Positions 56,494 to 64,000 of a DNA stretch of 64,000 nucleotides are shown piece after piece. The stretch is from Candidatus Aquidulcis sp. Its GTDB lineage: Bacteria; Chloroflexota; Anaerolineae; UBA4142. The first letter of the stretch is position 1. The number at the start of each line of letters is the position of its first letter. The notes under the pieces were generated by a model. The model was not told the DNA's origin. It ran no database searches and saw only the letters and a program-made list of their open reading frames with translations. The stretch lies in NCBI GenBank assembly GCA_020723345.1, contig DYJA01000016.1, forward strand, positions 25,106 through 89,105, given 5' to 3'. The position numbers and the translations under genes are program-made.

Positions 56494-57724
56494 TTGCGCG
56501 CGGCAGCCACACCATCAACATCACCGCGCCGATGAGCGCCATCACCGCGCCGAAATAGAATGGGGCGGACGCGCCAAAGCCGTTCCACGCGCCGACGCCT
56601 TGCCACAACACGCCCGCGATCACCGACGCGGGAAAAGCGATGATACTCAAGACCGCGTTGTACGTGCCGTACGCGGTGCCGCGCAAATTCTCGGGCACGA
56701 GATCGGCGACGAGCGCTTTGGTCGTGCCGTACGCGACGCCGTAGTAAATTCCGTACAACGCGTACAACGCGAACACCTGCCACGCGCTATCGGCGAGCGC
56801 GAAACCGAGATACACAATCGCGTACATCAACCAACCGCCAACGATGATACCGTGCCGCCCGATGCGATCCGACAACGCGCCTGCGGGAATCGAAAGAAAA
56901 GTGTAGACGAAATTGAACACGACGAGCATCGCCAGCACGCCGACAACATTCAGTCCCAGGTTTTGCGCGCGCAGAACCAGAAACGCGTCCGACGAATTGC
57001 CAAGTTCAAAAAAGCAAACGATCAGCATCAACGTCATAAACGGCTTGCCCAACGCTTTGAACGCGAACCTGGGCATAGCGCGTTCGCCCGTGATCGGCAC
57101 ATCGCGCGCGAGCAGCGCGAGCGCGAACACCGCGAGAAATGCGGGGACGATGCTGAGCAGCACGATCGTGCGAAACGTGGATTCGCCCAACTCGACCGCG
57201 CCCGCTTGCGCGAACCACACGACTGCCAGCGCGATCAGAATGCCGATCATCGCGCCCGCGGTGTCTGCCGCGCGCGCAAAACCGAACGCAAGCCCGCGCT
57301 GTTTCGCGTCAATCGAATCGGCGACGAGCGCGTCGCGCGGCGCGGTGCGAATGCCCTTGCCGACGCGGTCCGCCCAGCGCGCGCCCGCGACCATTTCCCA
57401 GGTCGTCGCGAAATAAAAGAGCGGCTTGACAATTGCCGAGAGCGCATAGCCCGACACCGCGAGCCACTTGCGCGCGCGCAGTTTGTCGGACAGCCAGCCC
57501 GAAAAAATCTTGAGCAGACTCGCGGTCGTCTCCGCGAATCCTTCGATCACGCCGATAATATTCGTCTTGACGCCGAGGACATTCGCCAAAAAGAGCGGCA
57601 AGATGTTGATCACCATCTCGCTCGAAATGTCCATAAAGAAACTGGTCGCGCTGACTGCCCACACATTGCGCGGCATCGCGCGCCAACTGGCTTGCTGCGT
57701 TTGTGTTTTTGCGAGTGTTGCCAT
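56477..57724 (-). CDS. MFS transporter
   Basis: A 415-residue protein with about twelve TM helices, typical of the major facilitator superfamily. MFS cues are GWLSDKLRARKWLAVSGYA (loop 2-3 with D-x-x-R), LSDRIGRHGIIVGGWLM (loop 8-9 repeat of the same signature) and DAFLVLRAQNLGLNVVGVLA. The substrate is unknown; drug or small-metabolite efflux is common for this length. It has its own promoter and GAGGT before the ATG. The C-terminus (RTNL) is encoded by a palindromic repeat, so its natural end was altered. Confidence 0.87.
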   Translation of the reverse strand: MATLAKTQTQQASWRAMPRNVWAVSATSFFMDISSEMVINILPLFLANVLGVKTNIIGVIEGFAETTASLLKIFSGWLSDKLRARKWLAVSGYALSAIVKPLFYFATTWEMVAGARWADRVGKGIRTAPRDALVADSIDAKQRGLAFGFARAADTAGAMIGILIALAVVWFAQAGAVELGESTFRTIVLLSIVPAFLAVFALALLARDVPITGERAMPRFAFKALGKPFMTLMLIVCFFELGNSSDAFLVLRAQNLGLNVVGVLAMLVVFNFVYTFLSIPAGALSDRIGRHGIIVGGWLMYAIVYLGFALADSAWQVFALYALYGIYYGVAYGTTKALVADLVPENLRGTAYGTYNAVLSIIAFPASVIAGVLWQGVGAWNGFGASAPFYFGAVMALIGAVMLMVWLPRASRTNL

Positions 57725-57727
57725 GGT

Positions 57728-57790
57728 ACCTCAAAGGACGAAGGATGAGGGATGAAGGATGAAAATGCGGACAATGCAGGATTTCATCCT
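57728..57790. repeat. GGATGAAGGATGAAAATG / CATCCTTTGTC repeat
   Basis: AGGATGAGGGATGAAGGATG is followed by complementary ATTTCATCCTTTG. It is the leader of the MFS mRNA, between promoter and start. Confidence 0.7.
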
Positions 57791-57798
57791 TTGTCTTT

Positions 57799-57828
57799 AG
57801 TATAGCACCAAACCGCCTATCGTTGCAA
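57799..57828 (-). promoter_or_regulatory. Promoter of the MFS-ftsH operon
   Basis: Minus strand TTGCAA (57828-57823), 18 bp, TATACT (57804-57799). Confidence 0.65.
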
Positions 57829-57833
57829 TCGCA

Positions 57834-58328
57834 TCATTCGTTTATTCGTTCTCGATTCGTTGACACGATTCGTCGACGCCAATTTTGCAACTCGATGATG
57901 TTCCCCTCGGGGTCGGTCACGTAGACAAAACGAATCGCGCCCGCGCCGGCAATTTCGACGGAAACGATTTTGCCGACGTCGCACCCGCCCGCCGCGATGA
58001 CCGCATCGCGCGTCGCGTCTACATCGTCCACCGCGAACGCGAGGTGACCGAACCCAGGACGATTCACCGCCGTACTTGGTTTCTCCAATTCCGACTCGTA
58101 CTGGAAAATTTCGAGCGTCGGTCCCACGTCGCCCCAACCCGGCAAACGCAAGTGCGCGCCGCGAATGTGTGCGCGCGCGATGCCCGTCGCATCGTCGAGC
58201 CATTGCCCGGACAAATCGCGTTCGGGTGGAACGAGCGTACAGCCAAAGACGCGCGTGTAAAACTCCGCGAGCCGTTTCCAATCGCGCGCGATCAAATTCG
58301 TGTGAACGTACTTGGCATTTGTAACCAT
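57834..58328 (-). CDS. VOC-family protein (glyoxalase/dioxygenase-like)
   Basis: A 164-residue protein with two beta-alpha-beta-beta-beta units: YVHTNLIARDWKRLAEFYTR VFGC near the start and FGHLAFAVDDVDATRDAVIA near the middle, ending FVYVTDPEGNIIELQNW. The His at the start of each unit and the C-terminal Glu (NIIELQ) are VOC metal ligands. VOC members include glyoxalases, extradiol dioxygenases and antibiotic-binding proteins; the substrate is unknown. The ATG at 58328 is chosen (GAGGCGAGAAA before it). Confidence 0.82.
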   Translation of the reverse strand: MVTNAKYVHTNLIARDWKRLAEFYTRVFGCTLVPPERDLSGQWLDDATGIARAHIRGAHLRLPGWGDVGPTLEIFQYESELEKPSTAVNRPGFGHLAFAVDDVDATRDAVIAAGGCDVGKIVSVEIAGAGAIRFVYVTDPEGNIIELQNWRRRIVSTNRERINE

Positions 58329-58396
58329 TTTCTCGCCTCGGCGTATATTTTGTAATGGCAAGGTACGCGGAATGGGTGCGGTTGTCAATGTGCATT

Positions 58397-58552
58397 ACTG
58401 TGTCATTGCGAGCATGCTGAGCGGAGCGGCGGTTTCTGCCGCGCAGTCGAAGGATGCGAAGCAATCCCCAAATCGCGATTGGAGATTGCTTCGTCGCATC
58501 GTTCGACTACGCTTTGCTCCGCTCACGATGCTCCTCGCAATGACAATTGCAC
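58397..58552. repeat. TCATTGCGAG...GCAATGACA composite palindromic repeat
   Basis: Outer arms GTCATTGCGAGCAT / ATGCTCCTCGCAATGAC enclose two CTGAGCGGA/TCGAAGGA-type copies and a GGATTGCTTCG / CGAAGCAATCC pair. It is a full-length version of the element whose fragments encode the esterase signal peptides. Confidence 0.85.
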
Positions 58553-58554
58553 GT

Positions 58555-58583
58555 TTGCCGCAAACCCAAACTGCAAGTATAAT
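58555..58583 (+). promoter_or_regulatory. Promoter of the STAND-type ATPase gene
   Basis: TTGCCG (58555-58560), 17 bp, TATAAT (58578-58583). Confidence 0.75.
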
Positions 58584-58600
58584 TCCGCCGCGGAGGCAAA

Positions 58601-59938
58601 ATGTCACTCCTATCCACTCTCATCGGTCGCGCGCAAGACGTTGCCGCGATTCGCAGCCACGCGCTCGGCGGCGCGTGCGTGTCGCTCGTCGGCATTAGCA
58701 ACTTGGGCAAGACCGCGCTGATGCGGCAATTGTGCGAGCCGAGCGCGCAAAACAAGCGCGGCGCGTTCGTTTACGTGGATTGCAACGCGATGCCCGAACG
58801 TACTGCGCGCGCGTTTTTCATCGCGATCTGGCGCGCGCTCGCGGAGAAACTACAAACCTGCTGCGATGACCGCGCGGCAATCACGCGCGCGCAAAACTTG
58901 AACGACGAAATCATCCGCGCGGACGACACGACGGCGTTCACGTACAACTTTGAACGCGGACTCGCGCTCGCGCTCGATTATCTGCCGCATCCCCTCATTC
59001 TCGCGCTCGACGATTTTGACGAGGCGTACCAATCGCTCGAACCGCAGACGTTCCTCAATCTGCGCGCGCACAAAGATCGCTACGGCGACGCGCTCGCGTA
59101 CATCGCCGCGACGAATCGCGAATTCGCGCGCCTGCCGATGTCGCGCGAGCAAGGCGAACTGGTCGAACTGCTCGCGCCGCACATCCATTACTTGAGTTTC
59201 ATGACGCGCGACGACACGCGCAAATTTTGCGCGCGCTTTGCTGCACTCGAAAATGTGACGTTTAGCGACGCGGACATCGCGTTTGTCTACGCCAACGCCG
59301 ATGGACATCCGGGGCTTGTCCAAGCCGTCTGCACCGCGCTCGGCAATGTCACCGGCGCGCCGACGCGCAACCCGCACCAAGACCGCGTGATCCACCAAGT
59401 CGTCCAACCGAATCTCGCGACCGACGCGAACGTGCGCGTCGAGTGCAACAAGATTTGGCAAGACCTCGACGCGGATGAACAGAGCGCGTTACTGAATCTG
59501 GAGCGCATCGCCGAAACGGATCCCGCGCGGCGCGGCTTGCGCGCGAAATCCATCGTCCGAGGCAGCGACGAGGAACCCGTCATCTTTTCGCGTCTCTTCG
59601 CCGATTTCGTGCGGCGGCAGCAACTCGCGCAGCAACCACACGCGCGCGGCGTCTACGTCGACGTGGACGCGGGCGCGGCGTTCGTGAACGGCAAGCGTGT
59701 CGAGGAATTGACCGATCTCGAATATCGTTTGCTCACGTTTCTCTACGGCAAAATGGATCGCGTCTGCGACAAGTATTCGATTGTGGAAAATGTGTGGGGA
59801 CAGCAATTCATCGACGAGGTGGACGACGCGCGCATCGAAAAACTCGTGAGCCGCGTGCGCGCGAAAATCGAACCCGACGCGACCAAGCCGCGTTATTTGG
59901 TGAGTGTGCGCGGGCGCGGGTACAAGTTAGTGAGATAA
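58601..59938 (+). CDS. P-loop STAND-like ATPase with OmpR-type DNA-binding tail
   Basis: A 445-residue protein. Near residues 27-45 is Walker A VSLVGISNLGKTALM; Walker B LILALDDFDEAYQSL is near 133-147. The middle (LPMSREQGELVELLAPHIHY, FMTRDDTRKFC) is typical of the AAA/STAND lid. From about 348 a winged helix of the transcriptional-regulator C-terminal type follows (VEELTDLEYRLLTFLYGKMD, ARIEKLVSRVRAKIEPDATK, YLVSVRGRGYKLVR). A P-loop switch joined to a DNA-binding domain at the C-terminus is uncommon. It is likely a transcription regulator with ATP-dependent signalling; the partner may be the downstream membrane protein. GGAGG lies before the ATG. Confidence 0.8.
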   Translation: MSLLSTLIGRAQDVAAIRSHALGGACVSLVGISNLGKTALMRQLCEPSAQNKRGAFVYVDCNAMPERTARAFFIAIWRALAEKLQTCCDDRAAITRAQNLNDEIIRADDTTAFTYNFERGLALALDYLPHPLILALDDFDEAYQSLEPQTFLNLRAHKDRYGDALAYIAATNREFARLPMSREQGELVELLAPHIHYLSFMTRDDTRKFCARFAALENVTFSDADIAFVYANADGHPGLVQAVCTALGNVTGAPTRNPHQDRVIHQVVQPNLATDANVRVECNKIWQDLDADEQSALLNLERIAETDPARRGLRAKSIVRGSDEEPVIFSRLFADFVRRQQLAQQPHARGVYVDVDAGAAFVNGKRVEELTDLEYRLLTFLYGKMDRVCDKYSIVENVWGQQFIDEVDDARIEKLVSRVRAKIEPDATKPRYLVSVRGRGYKLVR

Positions 59939-59940
59939 TC

Positions 59941-61326
59941 GTGTCGGCGATCAATGTTCTCACCTTCGGCTTTGCCTTGTGGCTGGGTTTCTATCTGCTC
60001 GCGCGCAACCCTGCCAAACCCTTGTTGCGCTTGACCGGTTTCGGTCTACTCGCGTACGCGCTGGGACTTGGCGGCGACATTTTGAGCGGCTATGCAACCG
60101 GCTTGCCCCTGGAACGTCTCAGCGCGTTGCTTTATCTGCTCCCCGCCGTTTTTTGGTCGGGCGCGCTGATCTATCTCCTGCCTGAGGACGCGCCCTTGCG
60201 CCCTTGGCTCGTCCAATTCTGGAAATTGGGTCTTGCGCCGATCACCGCGCTGGTTTGTCTTGCCGGCATCGGCACGAACCTGATTTTTGATTTCACCGAT
60301 GGAACCGCGCGCGTCGGCGCGGGTTATCTTGGATTTGCCGCGCTGACGTTGCTGATTTTACTCGTCTGCCTCGGTCTTGGCATCGGTACGCTTCGAACTG
60401 CTCGACCCAGATCGATTCTGGGATTTCTCCTCGTCGTGACATTGTTCTTCACCTTGGGGCTTGGCTTGCTGCTCATCCCCTTCGATTGGCTGGCGCGTCC
60501 ACGGGTCGCATTGGCAATGGGTCTCGATTTGGAATTGCTCGGCTTCGCGATTGCCGTACTCGACGCGTTTGGCGAAGGCGAAACGTTGTTGCCGGACATC
60601 GCGCGTTCATTCGCCGCCGCGTTATTTGCCGCGTCGATCTTTGGCGGACTCGTCGCCTGGGCGATGTTTGCCAGCGGCGGCGTCTCTTTTTCGATGGTCG
60701 CGCTTTTGCTGGCGACGATTGCGACGGCGATCGCGATGCAGACGTTCGCGAACGCGATCGAGACCGGGCTGGATCGGCTTGTCTTTGCGCGATTTCCCCG
60801 GCTCCGCCAAGCGCGCGATGATCTGCGCGTGGTCAGCGCATCCTTGCCACGCGCGCGCGAATCGCTCGATCCTGGAACGCTCGCGCCCGGCGAGTTTACG
60901 CGGCTCACGCGTCAGGCGCTCAGTCGGATGGGCGATCTACCGCATCTCGCGGCGAGTCCGCTCACACGTTTGCCGATCATCGCAAGACGACTCGCGGCAC
61001 GCAGCGCAAACGACAACGCGCTCGAACGCGCGGCGGAACTCAAAGCCCTTTTGACGGAGAGCATCCTCCGGCTCAAACCGCGCGGCAAAGACGAATTCGG
61101 CACGAGCGACGAATGGCGACACTATAACGCGCTGTACTTTCCCTACGTCGGCGGGCTGCGACCGTACAGCCAACGCGCCGATCATGCCGGTCTCAAGCCC
61201 GTCGAAAAAAATGCGCTCGACTGGTTCCGTGCGAATGTGCCAGAACGCACACTGTACAATTGGCAATCGTCTGCTGCAAAACTCGTCTCCGAGGATTTGG
61301 TAGAATTGCATCGAAACTGGCAGTGA
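59941..61326 (+). CDS. Polytopic membrane protein, probable partner of the ATPase
   Basis: A 461-residue protein with GTG start. The first half has about eight TM helices (for example INVLTFGFALWLGFYLLARN, SALLYLLPAVFWSGALIYLL, FLLVVTLFFTLGLGLLLIPF), and later come two more (AALFAASIFGGLVAWAMFAS, FSMVALLLATIATAIAMQTF). The C-terminal 190 residues are helical and cytoplasmic (FARFPRLRQARDDLRVVSAS, DLPHLAASPLTRLPIIARRL). The N-terminal layout recalls 7TM sensor modules of kinases (7TMR-DISM / HK N-terminal type), but no kinase domain follows. It starts 2 bases after the ATPase stop, so the two are coupled and may form a membrane-sensing, DNA-binding pair. Confidence 0.7.
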   Translation: MSAINVLTFGFALWLGFYLLARNPAKPLLRLTGFGLLAYALGLGGDILSGYATGLPLERLSALLYLLPAVFWSGALIYLLPEDAPLRPWLVQFWKLGLAPITALVCLAGIGTNLIFDFTDGTARVGAGYLGFAALTLLILLVCLGLGIGTLRTARPRSILGFLLVVTLFFTLGLGLLLIPFDWLARPRVALAMGLDLELLGFAIAVLDAFGEGETLLPDIARSFAAALFAASIFGGLVAWAMFASGGVSFSMVALLLATIATAIAMQTFANAIETGLDRLVFARFPRLRQARDDLRVVSASLPRARESLDPGTLAPGEFTRLTRQALSRMGDLPHLAASPLTRLPIIARRLAARSANDNALERAAELKALLTESILRLKPRGKDEFGTSDEWRHYNALYFPYVGGLRPYSQRADHAGLKPVEKNALDWFRANVPERTLYNWQSSAAKLVSEDLVELHRNWQ

Positions 61327-61401
61327 TTGGCATTGTTTTTCATAGACTTGGCAGTGGTTATCGCGGTATTCTGACGGCAAATCTAATTTCAGGAGGAACC
61401 G

Positions 61402-61812
61402 ATGACCACTCGCTCTACCGCTCTGCTCACCCAGCCGTCACTCTTGCGCTATGCGCTGATGAGCGACAGCATCTTGTCAGCCGTTTTCGGCGCGATCTGC
61501 ATCGCGGAGGCAGAATCGCTAGGAACGATCATGGGATTTCAAGCGCCCGCGTTTTTCATCGCGTTTGGGCTAGCCGCTTTCGCTTACGCGGCAACGCTAT
61601 TCTACGTTGCCCGGCATTCGCCGATCAATCGCCGCGTCGCGTGGATGGCGTGTCTTCTCAACCTGGACGGCGCGTTGGCAGGCGCGATCATGCTGTTGAT
61701 CGGTTTGCCGCCGCTCACCATCGCCGGAAGATGGCTCGTCGCAATTTTCGCCGATGTGGTGGCGGTGTTAGGGCTGGCGCAATTTCTCGGCTTGCGGCAA
61801 ACGCGCGAGTGA
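61402..61812 (+). CDS. Small four-TM membrane protein
   Basis: A 136-residue protein with four TM helices: about 18-40 (LMSDSILSAVFGAICIAEAE, partly), 47-68 (FFIAFGLAAFAYAATLFYVA), 79-101 (WMACLLNLDGALAGAIMLLI) and 107-129 (WLVAIFADVVAVLGLAQFLG). No catalytic motif. Similar small proteins are annotated as hypothetical membrane proteins. AGGAGG lies 7 bases before the ATG. It follows the membrane protein/ATPase pair by 75 bases and is closed by a strong terminator, so it may be the third member of the unit. Confidence 0.65.
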   Translation: MTTRSTALLTQPSLLRYALMSDSILSAVFGAICIAEAESLGTIMGFQAPAFFIAFGLAAFAYAATLFYVARHSPINRRVAWMACLLNLDGALAGAIMLLIGLPPLTIAGRWLVAIFADVVAVLGLAQFLGLRQTRE

Positions 61813-61833
61813 ATGATGTAAGCCGAGTGAACG

Positions 61834-61868
61834 AAAAACGCGGACGAAATCGCTCGTCCGCGTTTTTT
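61834..61868 (+). terminator. Intrinsic terminator
   Basis: AAAAACGCGGACGA and its complement TCGTCCGCGTTTTT form a hairpin with T-run after the four-TM gene. It reuses the GGACGCGGACGAACGCGG repeat sequence. Confidence 0.85.
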
Positions 61869-61928
61869 CATTGCATGCGACAGTTGGATGGATGGCTGGT
61901 TTGTAGTTGGCTGGTTGGTTCGCGCGCG

Positions 61929-61957
61929 TTGACACACCCAGGAATCGGCGTTATACT
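61929..61957 (+). promoter_or_regulatory. Promoter of the UPF0175/DUF3368 operon
   Basis: A perfect TTGACA (61929-61934), 17 bp, TATACT (61952-61957). Confidence 0.8.
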
Positions 61958-62020
61958 GTTCGTGAAGATTTGAACGACAATGTTCTGTTTGCTTCATCGT
62001 TGTAGTTTGGAACAGTTAAC
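61943..62020 (+). repeat. Promoter-leader repeat, copy 1
   Basis: A 78-bp block that contains the -10 box and leader of the TA operon. It aligns without gaps to 62807-62884 at about 56 of 78 positions. The leader could form a hairpin (ACGACAATG with CATCGTTGT). Confidence 0.75.
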
Positions 62021-62040
62021 ATCTAACAGGAGTATCGGAT

Positions 62041-62292
62041 ATGGAAATGCGCCAGATCGTTGTCCAAGTCCCTGAGAAAATTATCCTAGCCGAAAAGACA
62101 GATGAAGCCAGTTTCTCCCGCGAACTGTTGATGTTAGCGGCAGTCAAGCTGTATGAATTAGGACATCTCTCGTCAGGACGCGCGGCTGAACTGGCAGGAA
62201 TTTCGCGTGTGGAATTCCTGCTCAGTTTGGGACGATACAAAGTATTTCCTTTGGAAGCCGAGTTGCGGGACTTGGAAAAGAGTTATGCCTGA
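62041..62292 (+). CDS. UPF0175 family antitoxin-like protein
   Basis: An 83-residue protein with the UPF0175 pattern: a strand-helix start (IVVQVPEKIILAEKTDEASF), then REL LMLAAVKLYELGHLSSGRAA and ELAGISRVEFLLSLGRYKVF, a helix-turn-helix-like core. UPF0175 proteins are found next to DUF3368 PIN-type proteins and are presumed antitoxins that bind DNA and the toxin. It overlaps the next gene by 8 bases. Regulated by a near-perfect promoter and possibly by the duplicated leader. Confidence 0.82.
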   Translation: MEMRQIVVQVPEKIILAEKTDEASFSRELLMLAAVKLYELGHLSSGRAAELAGISRVEFLLSLGRYKVFPLEAELRDLEKSYA

Positions 62293-62785
62293 CGCTATCA
62301 CCAACACGTCACCGTTGGTTTATCTGTACCGAATTGGCGCGCTGGACTGGCTGCCAAAGTTGTTTGGCGAGATATGGTTACCCAGCGCGGTCCTCCGCGA
62401 GTTGCAGGAAGGAATTCGGCTCGGTTACGATGTCCCCGATCCCAACAAGCATACTTGGCTCAAGATCAAAGATGCCCAAGCCATTCCATCCGAGTGGCTC
62501 GCTCTCGATTTGGGCGCGGGCGAGATCGCGACCATGACGTTGGTATTGGAAAATCCAACGCGCATTGCGCTACTGGACGATGGACGCGCCAGAAAGATCG
62601 CCGAGGCAGCCGGCTTGCAAGTTTGGGGCACTCTGCGTGTACTTCTCGAAGCCAAATCACGCGGCTTGGCAGAGCGTATCGAACCGTTAGTGAATCGGCT
62701 AGCCGAAACGGGCATGTGGATTTCTGACGATGTTCGAGAGAGAATTCTTGCGATAGCAGACGAGAAGAAAAAAATGAATCGATGA
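62285..62785 (+). CDS. DUF3368 PIN-like toxin
   Basis: A 166-residue protein: ITNTSPLVYLYRIGALDWLP (the N-T-S/D start of the DUF3368 PIN-like family), LGAGEIATMTLVLENPTRIA then LLDDGRARKIAE (Asp-Asp metal site) and a C-terminal AETGMWISDDVRERILAIAD. DUF3368 is a PIN-fold group thought to cut RNA. It is translationally coupled to the UPF0175 gene, making a standard TA pair. Directly after it a second copy of the operon's own promoter-leader appears. Confidence 0.83.
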   Translation: MPDAITNTSPLVYLYRIGALDWLPKLFGEIWLPSAVLRELQEGIRLGYDVPDPNKHTWLKIKDAQAIPSEWLALDLGAGEIATMTLVLENPTRIALLDDGRARKIAEAAGLQVWGTLRVLLEAKSRGLAERIEPLVNRLAETGMWISDDVRERILAIADEKKKMNR

Positions 62786-62792
62786 GATGCGA

Positions 62793-62884
62793 TTGACGCA
62801 TCGCGCAATCAGCGTTATGATATCCGCGAAAGAGTTGACGACGACGTTCCGTTTGTAGCATCGTTGTTGTGTGGAACAGTTGTC
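62793..62884 (+). promoter_or_regulatory. Promoter-leader repeat, copy 2, ahead of the four-TM gene
   Basis: TTGACG (62793-62798), 17 bp, TATGAT (62816-62821), then a leader aligned to the first copy (62807-62884). The hairpin partner positions (ACGACGACG with CATCGTTGT) keep pairing although bases changed. Confidence 0.7.
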
Positions 62885-63049
62885 AACGCGCGAATGACGC
62901 GGCGGGTGACGGCTGCCTCGGACCACACAGGGTAGCCATTTGTATTTTCCCGATCCAGTCCACAAAAACACGAGCAATGAACGACCCACATGTGTATCAT
63001 ACAGATCTAGACTCGTGAAACCTATGGTTGCGATATGGGGGGAGAGACG

Positions 63050-63709
63050 ATGGACGAAATTGAACTCTACGACCATGAGCGGACAGCGCTCAGAGAAGAG
63101 CTACACAATCTGAAGAGTTGCCAGATTACCTTCCTCACCTCTTCGGTCACAGCCACCGGAGTACTTTTGGGTCTTGCAACTACGCTAGCATCGTCACTCG
63201 ATCTGGGAGTCATTTTTCTTTTCCCTCTTATTGTGTTGTTTCCCTCGTGGTGGATTTTCTTTGACAAGGCAACAACCATTACCCGCATTGTAGGGTACTA
63301 TAGAATTCTGGAGAGATTGATTCTCCAACACTGTCGGGCAACCAACTTCGTCGGTTGGGAGAATGCATTGGGTGAGTTTAGAAAACGGCAAACATGTCGC
63401 GAACTCAACGCGCCCAAGAATGAACAAGATAATTCCAGACTTGCTCGCTGGATTGAGATATTCTCCCTACACACGAGCCACCGCTATTGGGTCATTTCAT
63501 ATTTCACTTTCTTCGCTCTGTCGGGACTATGTGTGCTAGTCAGCATAACAAGCCTCAAGACTGCTTGGCTTTTTGTGATACCCGTACCTGCCCTCCTGTT
63601 TCTGGTCTCCGTTTTGTGGAATGCTCGGATCGTCTGGCAACTCATCTATGGAAATCACTCCTATGACTGCAACGAACATTTCTGGAAGCAGATCCTGGGA
63701 GTCACATAG
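63050..63709 (+). CDS. Four-TM membrane protein of unknown function
   Basis: A 219-residue protein. An acidic N-terminal helix (EIELYDHERTALREELHNL) leads to two TM helices (about 27-47 and 51-71), a long soluble helix-rich middle with a Cys/Arg/Lys-rich segment (FRKRQTCRELNAPKNEQDN), two more TM helices (about 148-169 and 174-198) and a short cytoplasmic tail. The two-TM, helix, two-TM order and small size recall SLATT-like or other pore-forming effectors of defence systems, but no family match is claimed. GGGGGGAG lies 5 bases before the ATG at 63050. GC is lower than in the housekeeping genes, and a promoter related to the TA operon precedes it. Confidence 0.65.
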   Translation: MDEIELYDHERTALREELHNLKSCQITFLTSSVTATGVLLGLATTLASSLDLGVIFLFPLIVLFPSWWIFFDKATTITRIVGYYRILERLILQHCRATNFVGWENALGEFRKRQTCRELNAPKNEQDNSRLARWIEIFSLHTSHRYWVISYFTFFALSGLCVLVSITSLKTAWLFVIPVPALLFLVSVLWNARIVWQLIYGNHSYDCNEHFWKQILGVT

Positions 63710-63872
63710 CCAACCTAGGATGATCCAAGTCGCACATCACGTAACCCACGCGCACGCCGGCCGCGCCACGTACACAGTTTGCTGGTATTCTTAGTTGGCA
63801 CAGTGCAAAGCCGTCTTCATTTCGCGTGCGGTTTCGAGTGTGGTCGGCGTGCTGCTGCGTTCCACAACCACA

Positions 63873-63904
63873 ACGGGCGAGGATTCCTCCTCGCCCGTCT
63901 TTTT
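63873..63904 (+). terminator. Intrinsic terminator
   Basis: ACGGGCGAGGA and its complement TCCTCGCCCGT, then CTTTTTC. It ends plus-strand transcription about 160 bases after the four-TM gene. The sequence from 63710 to 63872 holds nothing recognisable. Confidence 0.8.
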
Positions 63905-63933
63905 CTTCCCTGTGCTCTCTGCGCCCTCTGCGG

Positions 63934-64000
63934 TTAAATAAACAACGGCGCCAACACCAACGTAATCGTCGCCAGCAACTTGATCAACACGTGCAGCGAC
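63934..64000 (-). CDS. hppA: Membrane-bound pyrophosphatase, C-terminal end only
   Basis: The gene enters from the right edge on the minus strand; only 21 residues and the stop are visible (SLHVLIKLLATITLVLAPLF then I). This matches the last TM helix of H+/Na+-pumping pyrophosphatases, whose C-termini end with an S-L-x-x-L-I-K-L-x-x-x-x-x-L-V-x-A-P type helix. The enzyme hydrolyses pyrophosphate and pumps ions. Because the evidence is one short helix, the call is tentative. Confidence 0.6.
   Translation of the reverse strand, partial: SLHVLIKLLATITLVLAPLFI

Noticed and set aside
62881..63049. Possible riboswitch or small RNA before the four-TM gene
   Set aside because: No known riboswitch motif or terminator was recognised beyond the duplicated leader.

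Overview
This window looks like a chromosomal piece of a Chloroflexota-type bacterium (an Anaerolineae-like metagenomic genome would fit). That is inference from style, because there is no rRNA or other marker gene. The pointers are a GC-rich sequence, many lipoproteins with long Pro/Thr/Ala spacers behind the lipid-anchor Cys, a DUF4062 STAND protein, and a very high density of short palindromic repeats between and inside genes. Promoters are unusually readable: many genes have a TTGnnn box, 16-18 bp, then TATAAT or a close variant. No tRNA, rRNA, CRISPR array or transposase gene was seen.

Layout. 1-5.7 kb: tail of an FAD oxidoreductase, a DUF4258/DUF2283 pair, a secreted beta-helix protein, signal peptidase I, then an RpiB-like isomerase and a DeoC aldolase. 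Both sugar-phosphate enzymes carry N-terminal helices like microcompartment targeting peptides, and DeoC also carries a ferredoxin-like Cys motif. 5.9-20.1 kb: a DUF4062-STAND-TPR protein, glycerol kinase, a coiled-coil protein, SelB, a cell-wall amidase, a nucleotidyltransferase-fold protein, a DUF697 membrane protein and a TIR-STAND-TPR protein. 20.1-25.5 kb: a HicB-like gene with a frameshifted HicA-like partner, a zinc-ribbon membrane protein, a bifunctional nuclease, and a replication cluster (DnaB, DnaD-like, and a two-headed DnaC-like ATPase). 25.7-32.3 kb: surface lipoproteins around an AMMECR1 gene, then four consecutive secreted alpha/beta-hydrolases, three of them tandem esterase paralogues.

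32.3-40 kb is an apparent regulon: a GntR/UTRA regulator with its own palindromic operator candidate, a PotD-PotB-PotC-PotA-like importer, a nucleoside phosphorylase and adenine deaminase. This suggests uptake and salvage of a nucleoside or purine-related compound. 40-46.2 kb: a membrane-anchored subtilase, a glutamate-dehydrogenase-CBS fusion, and a histidine kinase/response regulator pair. 46.4-51.2 kb: an Fbp-type ABC importer followed by a GmhA-like SIS isomerase.

51.2-54.5 kb: MazG, a PIN toxin with a small antitoxin-like partner, and an AT-richer three-gene cassette that ends in a HEPN-like protein. 54.5-61.8 kb: FtsH, an MFS transporter, a VOC protein, and a P-loop ATPase with an OmpR-type DNA-binding tail next to a polytopic membrane protein. 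61.9-64 kb: a UPF0175/DUF3368 toxin-antitoxin pair whose promoter-leader is duplicated in front of an unknown four-TM protein, then the end of a membrane pyrophosphatase.

Most promising for new biology: the DeoC/RpiB pair with targeting-like helices and a possible Fe-S motif; the HEPN-like cassette; the duplicated promoter-leader linking a TA pair to a membrane protein; the ATPase/membrane-protein pair; the two-headed DnaC; and palindromic elements that sit in frame inside coding sequences and appear to supply lipoprotein signal peptides and stop codons.
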